Shown: positions 9,166 to 21,339 of the stretch, piece by piece
How the letters are laid out: every line of letters begins with the position of its first letter
Position numbering within the stretch: position 1 is the stretch's first letter
Source of the DNA: Haematobia irritans
Taxonomy: Eukaryota > Arthropoda > Insecta > Diptera > Muscidae
Assembly (NCBI RefSeq): GCF_050003625.1
Contig: NC_134399.1
Coordinates: 146,066,473-146,130,472 of the forward strand
Reading direction: 5' to 3'
DNA: 64,000 nt
Made by a program: the position numbers and the translations under genes
The notes under the pieces: model-generated
What the model saw: only the letters and a program-made list of their open reading frames with translations
What the model was told of the DNA's origin: nothing
The model's database searches: none

Positions 9166-10590
9166 ATTTATAAATAAAATGTTGACAAAATTTTCTACAC
9201 GAATAAAATATTGAAAAAAATTTCTATAAAAATATAATTTTAACTAAATTTTCTATAGGAATAAAATTTTGCCAAAATTTTGTATAGGAAGAAAATTTTG
9301 TAAAAATGTTATATAGAAATAAAATTTTGCGATTACTATCTATAGAAATAAAATTTTGGCAAATTTTCTATAGAAATAAAATTTTGACAAAATTTTCTAA
9401 AGAAATAAAATTTTGGCTAAATTTTCTATAGAACTAAAATTTTGACAAAATTAAATTTTATCATTGTTGTTGTTTTTTTGATTTCAGCTTAAAACCATAC
9501 ATTGACTAAACTACAAGTGTAGCTTAATCAACAGCCGGCATAAGCCGGCTATCAATGTAAAACCCTTTTTTCGGAAGGTTCAAGTGTGGTATATTGTTGG
9601 GTTTAATGAACTGTCTGAATTTATTCTGATAATTGGTTGATAGTTTTGCTGCAAGTAGAGGATGCTGATGAGGTAATTCCGAAGGGTGCGTCCATCCAAC
9701 CATTTTGACAAAATTTTCTACAGAAATTAACTTTTGACAAAATTTTCTAATGAACTAAAATTTTAATAATTTTCTACAGAAATAACATTTTAACAAAATT
9801 TTCTACAGAAATAACATTTTGTCAAAATTTTCTATAGGAATAACATTTTGTCAAAATTTTCTACAGAAATAAAATTATGACCAATATTCTATAGAAATAA
9901 AATTTTGACCAATATTCTATAGAAATAAAATTTCGACGACATTTCCTATAGAAATGATCTTTTGACAAAATTTTCTAATGAACTAAAATTTTAATAAAGT
10001 TTTCTACAGAAACAAAATTTTGACAAAATTTTCTACAGAAATAATATTTTGTCAGAATTTTCTAAAGACATAACATTTTGTCAAAATTTTCTATAGAAAT
10101 AAAATTTTGACAAAATTTTCTATAAAAATAAAAGTTTGACAAAATTTTCTACAGAAATAAAATTTCGACAACATTTTCTATAGAAATAAAATTTTGACAA
10201 AATTTTCTATAGAAATAAAATTTTGACAAAATTTTCTATAGAAATAAAATTTTGACCAATATTCTATAGAAATAAAATGTTGACCAATATTCTATAAAAA
10301 TAAAATTCGTCGAAATTTTCTACAGAAATAAAATTGTGACAAAGTTTTCTACCGAACTAAAATTTTGAAAAAATTTTCTACAGAAATATTGTCAAATATT
10401 GACAAAATTTTCTATAGAAATAAAATTTTGACAAAATTTTCTATCGAAATAAAATTTTGACAAAATGTTCAATCGAAATAAAATTTTGACAAAAGTTTCT
10501 ATAGAAAAAAATTGTACAAAATTTTCTATAAAGATAGAAATAAAAATTTGACAAAATTTTCTATCGAAGTAAAATTTTGGAAAAATTTTA
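9166..10590 (-). repeat. 29-bp minisatellite array 3, inverted orientation
   Basis: The same 29-bp unit as arrays 1 and 2 but on the opposite strand (top strand reads TTTTGACAAAATTTTCTATAG). Units are more diverged. It is split by a MITE epsilon fragment at 9463-9702. Non-coding. Confidence 0.88.
9463..9702 (-). mobile_element. MITE epsilon, partial copy
   Basis: It begins with 'attgttgttg' and 'gatttcagcttaaaacca' and then matches the reverse complement of the right-hand part of the complete copy at 51096-51553, including 'cggcttatgccg' and the segment with 'gcagcaaaactatcaacca'. It ends inside the element at about 9702. Like the complete copy, it is inserted in a 29-bp array. Confidence 0.75.
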
Positions 10591-12064
10591 ACTTTTAAAT
10601 GATATTAATTTACTTTGGAAAAATGGTCCGCTGGTACGAATTTTGGTCCAAACTTGGATTTTTCCAAATTTGGACCAAAATTCGTTGGTCCAAAATAAAA
10701 ATTTATTGTGGCACGCTGCTTGGCACTTGGATGGAGAGTGTGCACACAGGGAGAAAACTGTTTTATGGGTAAAACTTTTGGCGAAAACTATACTACATTA
10801 TATTTCAATTTCTGTTTTATATACTTAACGCGTTGTTGGGTTCGAAATAGTGACAACCCGTTAATTTGGATAATTTCGTCGTTTATAATTTCGTCCATTC
10901 GTGGTGAATTTATCAATGAGTGTTACACGATCTCATGTTTAGCACAATGGCAAAGGGCCTTCTCGTTGACAATGAACCAACTTTAAATATAAATAAAATA
11001 AATTTAGAAAATCATATTGCACTTGTAAAATTCGACAGTACACTGAAAGAAATATTTTCGTAGAAAAAAATTAAATACGAATTCGAATTTTGCATAGCAT
11101 ACTTTAAGTCTTTTTCTATAAATGAATTTTTTGTAAGAAAGTGTTAGCACAATTCCCCTTACCACCATCTCACTCTATATCTTCACAAGTGATAACCACA
11201 TAACAATCAAAACGAAATAGAGAAATAAACATTAGGAAAGGACGAGCAGACGCGAAGACCAACTACAACACCATCAAAAAAGGGAACCAACCTAGAGATC
11301 CCCAAAGAAGCAGTATGAATGAACTTTAAACATACAATCAAACATTTAGTTTAGTAGAGATACATAGTCATTGGTTCATTTGTCATCGACTATGTGTACA
11401 GAGCAATCATGGAGTGTGTATATGTGTGTGTAAATATGTGTTGGACATAAAGTGAATTATAGTTGTATGCGATAACAGCAGCTCTACCATCACCATCATC
11501 AGCTAACAAACCAAACAGAAAGAAACTTTCAAATCCCATTAAAAACTCTGAAAAACCGCATAACCAAGAGGTAAAAAGCTAAATTCCATTTTAGAACCGA
11601 AGGGAGAGAAAGAGGAAGAGCCGAGAGTAACCGCAATAGAATCTCTCTCCAGTAACGCATAATGTTGTGATAACAACCTAGGCTCCTTTTAACAAACGTA
11701 GAACAACAACATTCGAGTGCATTCATACACATGCATATGTGTCATGCATTGCATGTTAGTGTATTTTCACAGACAGTTCTCTATTTATTTATGGGTGTAT
11801 AAACACACCACTTAACTGCAATGCTCCTATTCACTAGGGAAACCATAGGAGGTATGTGTACCTTATCCAAATACTGACATGTTGTTTGGGCTCACTCAAA
11901 TAGCACCAAAGCCGCCCATAAGTGTAGCCCTAAGGTCGTAAAGTTTTTGCTATTCCGTCCATGTTAAAACTAGGGACCATACATATTTCAAAATCACCGC
12001 CATCATCGGCCAAAATATTTTCATAGTTTTTTTCTTTTGAACAATTTAAGGGCAGATATGAACT
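10591..12064. other. no gene seen
   Basis: Unique-looking sequence, some of it higher in GC (11.15-11.75 kb). Open stretches on both strands are short, overlap one another and show no domain. It could be intron or intergenic DNA. Confidence 0.5.
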
Positions 12065-12131
12065 AGAGGTGTGCACGTGTCACGAAATTATCGTGACTCA
12101 CGAAAATTTTCGTGACTCACGCGTGAGTAAC
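12065..12131. repeat. GTGAG repeat, terminal fragment
   Basis: It opens with 'gaggtgtgcacgtgtcacg', the terminal motif of the GTGAG foldback family, followed by 'cgtgactcacg' units. It runs straight into the mariner X relic. Confidence 0.6.
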
Positions 12132-13015
12132 ACTGATGGCAACGATGTAGATTGACACCGTTTGTTCTCCGTTTGATACTACATCGATCATTTTGAAACG
12201 TGCACCCTGTTCATGATTTACTTGCCAAAACGGTAAGCTGAAAATGTATTCTTTCGATTGGCCATCTGAACTTATGCATCGCAGTAACGGACCATGATCG
12301 CGCCGCATCCGTATTCACCGGGGTCAAACAAATGCCGAATATTATAGGAAAATGTCCCAAAGACAGTATTGAAGCCTTGATCACATAAAAATTTCGTCGC
12401 AGACCATTAGGTGGCAGCCCGATGTATCAGGCTCACTTAGACTATTCAGTCCACTTTGATACCACATTGGTAAACTTCTCTCTTATCACTGAGTGCAAGG
12501 GACCTCCTTTTTATAGCCGAGTCCGAACGGCGTCCCACATTGCAGTGAAACCACTCAGAGAAGCTTTGAAACCCTCAGAAATGTCACCAGCATTACTAAG
12601 TTTGGATAATCCACCGCTGAAAAACTTTTTGGTGTTCGGTCGAAGCAGGAATCGAACCCACGACCTTGTGTATGCAAGGCGGACATGCTAACCATTGCAC
12701 CATGGTGGCCGCAGACCATGGACTTTCCAACAAGACTCAACACCGCCGCACTTAGCATAGCCAAGAATGGCTTTAAACTACGTTCCTCACTTAATTTCTA
12801 CCTCACAATGACCACCAACATCTCCAGATCTCAATCCGTTGGACTTTGGCGGCCGGGACATTTTGGGGAATAAGGTTGGCACTAGAAAACATACCAAAGC
12901 GTCGATCATCTCATACAGCGCTTCGCCGGAAATCAACCACATTACCGCAGAACCACTTTTGTACAGTATGGCCGTTTTGAGGTCATAATTCTTGCCACGG
13001 TTAGCTAACATATAA
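12132..13015 (+). pseudogene. mariner X transposase relic, central to C-terminal part, split by a SINE
   Basis: The first part (12132-12407) decodes to remnants of the 'YLPKR' to 'CRNYRENVL..VL' region. The second part (12711-13015) begins with the second catalytic block, 'PWTFQQDST', and continues through a 'DLNPLDF' block to the C-terminus. The two halves become contiguous when the SINE and one copy of its 9-bp target repeat are ignored. Stops and frameshifts are present. Confidence 0.65.
12408..12710 (-). mobile_element. SINE copy with 9-bp target-site duplication
   Basis: Reverse complement of the 3.7-kb SINE: tail side 'ggtggcagcccgatgtatca' on the left, tRNA-like head with box B complement 'ggaatcgaacc' and box A complement 'ccattgcacca' on the right. 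GCAGACCAT flanks it at 12399-12407 and 12711-12719. A ~30-bp block before the 'aagggacctcc' segment is missing relative to the 46.6-kb copy, and the (CCTAA)n tail is nearly absent. Confidence 0.9.
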
Positions 13016-13037
13016 ATCTATACTAATTCAATCAAAA

Positions 13038-14024
13038 AACAAGTATATACGGCCGTAAGTTCGGCCAGGCCGAATCTTATGTACCCTCCACCATGGATTG
13101 CGTAGAAACTTCTACGAAAGACTGTCATCCACAATCGAAATACTTGGGTTGTGGTATCTTAAAACTTCTTAACATCGTTTTCTAAATTGTGAGTTAGTCC
13201 ATACGTGGTATATATTAGGCAAAAAAGTTATGTATAGCTAAGTCAACAAATAATTACGAATCGATATGGACTTTTTGCACGGTACGTAGAGAGCCAGAAT
13301 TGAAATATGGCGGTCGCTTATATGGGGGCTATATACAATTATGAACTTGACCATGTTTCAACTGAATCAAATGAATTTTGGTTTTCCAAGAGGCTCCGGA
13401 GGTCAAATCTGATGATCGGTTTATATGGGGGCTATATATAATTATGGACGGATGTGGACCAATTTTTGCATGGTTGTTAGAGACCATATACTAACACCAT
13501 GTACCAAATTTCAGCCGGATCGGATGGAATTTGCTTCTCTTAGAGGCCTCGCAAGCCAAATCGGGGGAACGGTTTATATGGGAGCTATATATAATTATGG
13601 ACCGATGTGGACCAATGTTTGCATGGTTGTTAGAGACCATATACTAACACCATTTACCAAATTTCACCATGTACCGGATCGGATGAAATTTGCTGCTCTT
13701 AGAGGCCTCGCAAGCCAAATTTGGGGGTCCGTTTATATGGGGGTTATACGTAAAAGTGGACTGATATGGCCCATTTGCAATACCATCCGACCTACACCAA
13801 TAACAACTACTTGTGCCAAGTTTCAAGTTGATAGTTTGTTTCGTTCGGAAGTTAGCGTGATTTGAACAGACGGACGGACGGATGGACGGACATTCTCAGA
13901 TCGTCTCAGAATTTCACCACGACCCAGAATATATATACTTTATGGGGTCTTAGATCAATATTTCGATGTGTTACAAACGGAATGACAAAGTTAATATACC
14001 CCTATCCTATGGTGGAGGGTATAA
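13038..14024 (-). mobile_element. DINE-1-like element, type A, complete
   Basis: The left (3') end has the palindrome ACGGCCGT, the hairpin TTCGGCC-A-GGCCGAA and the subterminal motif TACCCTCCACCATGG. The right (5') end is 'tatggtggagggtata', the inverse of that motif. Inside are about two and a half units of the 153-bp internal repeat (starts near 13419 and 13572), then 'gacggacggacgga' and 'agaatatatatactttatgg'. Reading frames through it are artefacts of the repeat. Confidence 0.85.
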
Positions 14025-16084
14025 TAAGATTAAGGGATTAAATAGATATGTATATGAAAAGATGATGCACACTGCGGGTGAAAGAGTACAATTTGAAGAA
14101 GAAGAATAATGGTATATAATTTCAATTAGCAAATTAGCATATACGGTTAGTCCCAAAATGAATCATACCTTACCGCTAGATCTACACTAAAAGCTATTGA
14201 AATTCGAATTAGCCAGCGATGAATTGCTTGTGTAGATTGGAATCTGGCATTTTCTTTTCATTAATTTAATAGTATCGATTTCCTTACTTTCCTTGTCCAA
14301 TAAGCTCGAATAAATATTGTAATAATTTGTAGTGTAACCAATTAAACCAGCTTGCATTAATATCAGGCTAACATAAAAATTCTAATTTTACATTTTGATA
14401 TTATTTCTGACATTTTTTTTTGCTTTTGAAAAATAATATTTAAAAAAATCGAAAATTTTAACATTTTAGTCTGCTGCATAACATAGCAGTAATCTTGTAT
14501 ATATCATTTAACGATAGTTAGACAATATACCCTACCAATCATTAGGTAGCATACCCTCGTATCGGTCTAGAACGATACAAGCATAATATGCTTAATGGGA
14601 TAAATAATACCCAAGCGACTGATTGAAGTGTCTATGGTAAATAAATATAATTCTTTACCTCTCTGGGTGTGTGTGTGTGTATGTGTGAGCGCATAGAGTA
14701 TTTTATGGCATTTTCATATATACTCGTCTACGATTGATGCACGATTACCAACTACAATGATTTATGGGGTATACATACACCTGAACTAAAATTGAATGAA
14801 TGCGTATGCATAGGAGAGTTTCTTCGCTGTGATGTTCTTCTATTTGATCTACAACTGTTTGTTGAGTGTTTGTTTTCTTCATGAGCATTGAAGTGTTTGC
14901 ACGATGGTGACTTCGTCATTGCGATGATGTCGCATGGTTCATACTCTATTTTTTCCCCCGTATTCGTCATTGACTTATCGCTGTGTTATGACTTCAGTTT
15001 GACTACAAACAGCATGGTTGGTCGTTGTCACAGCAGCATAGACGTCGTCACCATAGTCTTCAGTCGTCATCATAATCATCGTTGTGGTGACGATGCCAAT
15101 GGTCGGTGGCTGGTGTTTATTTGTTTTGACGAGGTGTTTGTTTGCTCGAGCCAATGCATTGGGTGAGGGGGAGATATGGCAAAATGAGAATGTATTGGAG
15201 AGATGTTCAAACCTCCATCAATAGATGGAGGAATCTACTTCTCCATCCAATAGCGACTAACTAACTAACTGACTGAACTTTTATGTGTATTTGTCGTTTA
15301 TTTGTTTACTATTGTTCTTGTTGCTGTTGCTGTTCATGCGTTCTGAATGCTTGAATGGTTTATCGCTTGCCATTCATTGGCTTTATGCATTACTTGAGCT
15401 CCTCTGTGAAACGGAGCTCAGGGCGCATGGATGAGTGAACACGTGTATTTGACTTTAGTAATGCGGATGGTTTTGTCGTTGTTGGCCGTTTGTATAACTA
15501 CAATGTTTGTAATACCACCGCCATCGCCACATCCTCCATTTTACGTTGACGTTGTTGTCGTTGAACCAAAGCTTTGAAAATTCATAGATATTTGGTTGTG
15601 CTATGCCAAGCACCCAATACAAAAGTGAATGAAACTCAATTGTGCGTAAGATGTTTATGACCATTTTCCTAATAGTTCGACTCGCATACTCTTAAGTTTT
15701 ACCGAATACATAGCTGATATGAATAAATGCATAAAGTCAACTAAGTCTACACTAAAAGACAAATATTTAAAGAGAGAGCAAATCGAACACTGTGCAACAA
15801 AATTTTGATATACACACAGTGACACAAATATGTATTGGCACACCAAACAATTTTTATAATAACCCCAAGTTAAAAGTGATATGAAGCTATTTTAAATTAA
15901 AAAATATTTTAATTCGGTTTGTAACTGCATTAAGCATCTAGATCATTTTATTTTATTTTATTAATTTTTGTGTTCTTTAAATTTTTAGATTATAAAAAAT
16001 TAAAAAGGGCAAATTTTTATTTTTTTCATAAATTTTTAGAGTACAATGAAGTGCTGTGTCAATACTTATGTCTCGCACTGTAAA
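14025..16084. other. no gene seen
   Basis: Longest apparently unique stretch in the left half. It has a GT-rich microsatellite at about 14662-14690 and CAT/CGT-rich sequence around 15010-15100. Opposite-strand open stretches at 14.75-15.17 kb overlap and have no recognisable domain. I see no convincing exon. Confidence 0.5.
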
Positions 16085-16312
16085 TAGGTTTTTGCTTTCA
16101 ATCACGAAATTAATTGATCCAATTTATTTTTAATTGAAATGGCCTCAATCACAGAAATGATAGTATCAATTAAAAAATGAATAGAAAGTCAATTAAAAAA
16201 TTAATTTATACTATTAATTTTTGTTACAATTAAAATATTTGTTGAATCAATTAAATTTTTAATTGAATATTTTTTAATTTAATTGGAAAACTATTCTTGA
16301 AATATTTTTTTG
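16085..16312. repeat. AT-rich CAATTAATTTTTAATTG repeat
   Basis: Imperfect short inverted units around CAATTAA/TTAATTG, starting with 'caatcacgaaattaattga' and containing 'cacagaaatgatagtatcaa'. Related blocks with the same phrases are at 17755-20215 (interrupted), 53650-54080 and 57298-57562. Probably a low-complexity non-autonomous element. Confidence 0.6.
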
Positions 16313-16733
16313 TGTAATGATGTCTTACATCAGCTATATCGATATATGTATATATATATATAATATAGGGTGGCTGATATGTAATGCAACCAACTTCATG
16401 TTGTTAGCATTTGCAAATCGCTCATCTGACAGCTGACAGATTTATTCAAGTGATATTTCATTTTATTATTTACAAGCTTATACAAACATTTTGATTTATT
16501 GCATTCAAAATTAGTGCTATTCCTGATGGAATTCAAGCGTGGTTTTGTGTTTGCTTTATATATGGTTGGAAAACCATGACTGACTCACGTTAGAACCCTC
16601 CAGCAATTAATATGAAAAAAATCTTTTGATTTTCGTACCATTACTCGTTATCGTGTTGCTGACAGAGTTGAATCGCTTCCAAAAAGTGGACAAAAACGTT
16701 AACAACTCGAGAAATTATCCGAAATTTAAAGAC

Positions 16734-17163
16734 TAGGTTAGGTTAGGTATAGCAGCCCGATATTTTAGACTCACTTAGGGCATTTTCAATCCGCAAAAAA
16801 TATTTTGCCTTGGTCTTAAACTACTTTTGCTCTCAATTTATTTTCCCCCAAATGATAGTGTCATTGCCATTCATAATATTGTGTGGGATACCGAATGCAA
16901 AATCTATGAGTGCTGAGTGCTGTTCTGTTCTATGTTAAGATCAACAAGGGATCACAGCAATGTGGAACGCCGTTTGGCTATTCCACATTGCTGTGAAACC
17001 ACTTAGAGAAGCTTTGAAGCACCCAGAAATGTCATCAGCATTACTGAGAGAGGATAATCCATCCCTGAAAAAAAATTTGGGTTTGGTCGAAACTGAGTTT
17101 GAATACACGATCCTGTGTATGCAAGGCGGGCATGCTAACAATTGCACACCACGGTGGCTCCCA
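16734..17163 (-). mobile_element. SINE copy carrying a MITE delta
   Basis: It starts with the tail complement 'ggttaggttaggta' and ends with the head complement 'ccacggtggctcc'. The box B region is mutated (about 17096-17106). The SINE is split after 'gactcactta' by MITE delta and resumes near 'tctatgttaagatc'. A short inverted duplication is seen around 16961-16992. Inserted in the mariner X relic. Confidence 0.75.
16779..16912 (-). mobile_element. MITE delta copy inside a SINE
   Basis: It begins 'gggcattttcaatccgcaaa', close to the inverse of the right end of the 41-kb copy, and contains the inverse of 'atcatttggggg' and 'tgtcattcc'-like phrases. Shorter than the other two copies. Boundaries are approximate. 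Confidence 0.5.
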
Positions 17164-17885
17164 AAAAACTTGCTCGTGTACTGAACATATCGCTACAAAT
17201 GGTGCAACACACAAAAATGAGCTTGGACTAAAGCCACTGAAATTCCATAAAGAACAGGAGCCAGTGGTTAGTTACCGAATTTGACCAATTACTGGATTTG
17301 GTTTTCTCCGTTTAGAGGCAATTCCAAACTAATGTGAACAAACATAAAGATCCCGTTTACTTGCCAAATAGGTCAGCTGAAACTTTGCCATAAGAACTCC
17401 CGAAATTATAGAGAAAGTGTCCTAAAAACGGTATTGAAGCAGACAAGCATTTCAGTTTGAGTCCCATTGACATGCCAATAGGACTCAGCACGCATCAACC
17501 ACGAATGCCTTAAGAAGAAGTTCCTCGCTCCTCATCCGGACCTCCATCTTTTGGGCTTTTGCGCCTGGTGCAGTTTGGAAAGAAAGTTTGGCACTAAAAA
17601 ATACCAAAGTGTCGAAGACGGCGCTCCCAGGGAATGAGCCAAAATACCTCAGAGTCACTTTAGTTCACCTTGAGATGCCCGTTTGAATGTCATAATTCGT
17701 GCCAAACTAAGATAGCCAATTCGAACAAATCTAAAGTGATTTCAAACTCAGTCAGTTACAAAAAAATGATTGAATTTTTAAATTTTTAATAAAAAATTAA
17801 TTAATACAATCACGTTGTTAATCAAAAGAAAAACACAAAGTCAATTAAGGAAACCATTTAGAATAGTTACGTCTTTAGTTAAAAC

Positions 17886-19414
17886 CAAGTATACACGGCC
17901 GTAAGTTCGGCCAGGCCGAATCTTATGTACCCTCCAACATGGATTGCATAGAAACTTGTACTAAAGACTGTCATCCACAATCGAATTACTTGGGTTGCGG
18001 TAACACTTGCCGATGACAAGGTATCTTAAAACTTCTTAACACCTTCTTATCAATTGTAAGTTAGTCCATACGGGGTATATATTAAACAAAAATAAAAAAG
18101 GCCGATTAAATACGTATACAATTAAGTTTGACAAAATTTTCTATAGAAATAAAATTTTGACAAAACTTTCTATAGCAATAAATGTTGACAAAATTTTCTA
18201 CGAAAATAAAATCTTGACAAAATTTGTATAGTAATAAAATTTTGACAAAATTTTCTATAGAAATAAAATTTTGACAAAATTTTCTATAGAAATAAAATGT
18301 TGTCAAAATTTTGTATAGTAATAACATTTTGACAAAATTTTCTATAGTACTAAAATTTTGACAAAATTTTCTATAGTAATAAAATTTAGACAAAATTTTC
18401 TATACAAATAAAATTTTGGTAGATTATTTTTGGGGATAGGCTATATATATAACTATATACCTTTATGGACCAATTTTGGCATGGTTGTTAGCGGTCATAT
18501 ACTAGCGCAATGTACCAAATTTCACCACGTACCAAATTTCAACCGGATCGGATGAATTTTGCTCCTCCAAGAGCTCCGGAGGTCAAATCTGGGGATCGGT
18601 TTAAATGGGGGCTACATATAATCATGGACCGATATGGACCAATTTTTGCATGGTTGTTAGAGACCATATACTAAAACCACGTATCAAATTTCAACCAGAT
18701 CGGATGAATTTTGCTCTTCCAAGGGGCTCCGGAGGTCAAATCTGGGGATCGGTTTATATGGGGGCTACATATAATTATGGCCCGATATGGATCAATTCCT
18801 GCATGCTTGTTAGAGACCATATACTAACACTACGTACCAAATTTCATCCGGAGGTCAAATCTGGGGATCGGTTTATATGGGGGCTATATATAATTAGGTA
18901 CCGATGTGGACCAATTTTTGCGTAGTTGTTAGAGACCATGTACCAAATTTCAACCAGATCGGATGAAATTTGCTTCTCTTAGATGCTTCGCAATCCAAAT
19001 CTGGTGATCGGTTTATGTGGGGGCTATATATAATTATGGACCGATATGGACCAATGTTTGCATTGTTGTTAGAGACAATGTACCAAATTTCAACCGGATC
19101 GGATGAATTTTGCTCTGAGCGTCGGTTTATGTGGGGCTATACGTAAAAGTGGTTCGATATGGTCCATTTCCAATACAATCCGACCTACATCAATAACAAC
19201 TACTTGTGCCAAGTTTCAAGTCGCTAGCTTGATTCGTTCGGAAGTTAGCGTGATTTCAACAGACGGTTGGGCGGACATGCTTAGATCGGCTCAGAATTTC
19301 ACCACGGCCCAGAATATATATACTTTATGGGGGGTCTTAGAGCAATATTTCGATGTGTTACAAACGGAATGACAAAGTTAATATACCCCCATCCTATGGT
19401 GGAGGGTATAAAAA
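17886..19414 (-). mobile_element. DINE-1-like element, type A, with 29-bp minisatellite block
   Basis: 3' end at left: 'cacggccgtaagttcggcca' hairpin region and motif 'taccctccaacatgg'. 5' end at right: 'tatggtggagggtataaaa'. It contains ten or so minisatellite units (18121-18418). Internal 'ggtttatatggggg' repeats then begin at 18599, 18752, 18871, 19011 and 19125: one full 153-bp step, then deleted ones. Confidence 0.88.
18121..18418 (-). repeat. 29-bp minisatellite block inside a DINE-1-like copy
   Basis: About ten 29-bp units in the inverted orientation, between 'tacgtatacaattaagtttg' and 'tggtagattatttttgg'. The same flanks border minisatellite blocks in the copies at 36.15 and 57.97 kb, so the block is a regular part of type A elements. 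Confidence 0.85.
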
Positions 19415-20215
19415 TTTAATCGATATCGATTCCAAAACTCAATGAACTGTATAACTGATTTAATTAAAAATTAAGTAGTTAATTGAGTTTTCAAATCGAC
19501 ATCAATTAAATTTTTAATTGAATCAATTAAAAATTAGTTGTGTTTTGCAAACAACATTAATTAATTTTTTAATCAAATATTTTTTTATACCCAATTAAAC
19601 CTGTGATTGATACAATCAGTTCAAATGTTGAAGATATTTCAATGAAAAAATTGAGTCAATTAATTTCGTAATTGAATCATAATTTTTTTGTGTGTACATA
19701 GAAAAAATATCTCCAACATTTTTTTTAATTAAAAAATTAATTGATACAATTAACTTTTTAATCAAGATAGAAACATTAAGTTAATTATGTCAGTGATTGA
19801 AAATTTTTAAATTTTTAATTAAAAAATTATTTGATACAATTAACTTTTTAATCAAACTCCGAAGACAAAGTCATTTAAAGAAGGTAATGATTTTTTTTTT
19901 AATTTGTAATTAAAAATTTATTTTAAACAATCAATCTTTTAATCAAACTAAAAGCACAAAGTCAGTTAAAAAATTATTTGAAAATAGTTACGTTTGTAAT
20001 TCAAAAAATATTGACTTTTACAACCAATATCAATTAAATTTTAATTGAATCAATTAAAACATTAATTTAAATTTCCTCATAAAATCAATTAATGTTAAAA
20101 TCAAATAATATCCAATTAACACTGTGATTGATACTATAATTATCGTGATTGAAGACATTTGAATTAAAAAAGTAATTGGATCAATTAATTTCGCGATTGA
20201 ATCCTAATTTTTGTG

Positions 20216-21339
20216 TGCAGTTCCCGTATACCTTCAACTGTATGAAATTTTGTGTTTGTTCCATTTATTTTTTCCTGTGAAATATGTATTGTGCTTTCAG
20301 AAAGATCTTTTTTGGCAATATTCAGTTTGAAAGGGAAATTCTGTTAACCAGTGTTAATATGTGTGAATTTTTGTCAATGGCACTTAAAACTTTGTTGCTA
20401 GTAGGTACATTTGGAAAATTAAAGGTGTTTTCCATAAGTTTCTATTTAATAGGCCAGCTTTTATAAGTTTACACATCTCTCCATCCAACATATCCCCGTC
20501 GACTATTTGCCTTCTCATCCCACTATCTAAATCGTTGGGGGCATCTGGGTAGCTATCTTCTCTCAGTCACCAAAGTCATATAGCCATGTTTTGTTAACTG
20601 CCAAAGGTACGGTTCGCTTCTGGGGTAATGGCACTTTACTTACTGTGGTTTCTCATCGTTTCTATTGCAAAGATAAAACCCATTTCAACTTCATTCTACC
20701 GATATTCCATCCACAGTTTTGTGGTTCATTGAAGTTTTAGGCTTTTAAGAACTTTTAAGGGTGTGTTTATGGTTAATAAAAGAAACCTGAAGATATCTTT
20801 CAACATCCAAGACACGAGTGACTATAGTCTCTTTGTGGTTACGAAAGAAAAGTGCTAACTGCAGACAAATTAATTTTAATTTCCCCATACAAAACAAAAA
20901 TATTTAGTAGGTGGGGCAGACACAACACAACCCAAAACAGAGGTGGTGATGGTGATGCAACAATGGAAAGGTACGCAAGTTTCAAGCTAGGCAAATAGAA
21001 AACGAACTTAAGAAATGGGCCGAGTGTCGGGCAGATACGACTTCGATTGATTATCGATAAAAAAAATATGGAATAGGGTAGTAAACATTTGCTACGTTTT
21101 TATGGGTAATAAAATATGATAATGAATTAAAATGGGTTAAGCACCAATAACTTTAAGAAGCTTATATGTTGGGTTGGAAAAACTTAAGTTAAAAGGCAAA
21201 CCTTATAGGCCTACAGTTATAATCAAAACTACTAGACTAAAAGTAAAATAAAATTAAAACATAAACCATAATTAAATCCATATGAATTTTTCCCAATAAT
21301 ACAATATAATCTATTCTAAACCGAGGGGATTATTGAAAG
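20216..21339. other. no gene seen
   Basis: Unique-looking sequence. A 60-codon open stretch at 20284-20466 has a hydrophobic composition but no recognisable family or splice context. Not called. Confidence 0.45.

Larger units (their letters stand above)
16366..17740 (+). pseudogene. mariner X relic, 5' TIR to C-terminus, with SINE insertion
   Basis: The 5' end 'agggtggctgatatgtaatg' is the inverse of the 3' end of the copy at 55.75-56.10 kb, and a TA precedes it. Fragments of the N-terminal helix-turn-helix region are visible at 16.55-16.73 kb. After the SINE (16734-17163), a 'GLKPLKFHKEQEP' block at about 17223 and a degenerate C-terminal region to about 17740 follow. Many stops and frameshifts. 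This is the most complete outline of the family in the window. Confidence 0.65.
17755..20215. repeat. AT-rich CAATTAATT repeat, interrupted by a DINE-1-like element
   Basis: Blocks of 'ttaattaaaaaattaattga' type with recurring 'acaatcaactttttaatcaa' phrases occupy 17755-17885 and 19415-20215. The DINE-1-like element at 17886-19414 separates them. The right block contains at least three imperfect ~100-bp sub-repeats (about 19720, 19800 and 19900) joined by 'caaagtca(t/g)tta'. Confidence 0.6.

Noticed and set aside
13425..13865. 146-codon open frame and similar 90-140-codon frames at 18.6, 36.8-37.4, 40.6 and 58.5 kb
   Set aside because: They lie in the 153-bp repeats of DINE-1-like elements. 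153 is a multiple of three, so one open unit gives a long open frame; both strands show this, and indels between copies (13, 34 and 7 bp) ignore frame.
14752..15166. Possible coding exon in the GC-richer 14.7-15.2 kb stretch
   Set aside because: Overlapping opposite-strand frames, microsatellite-like content and no family resemblance.
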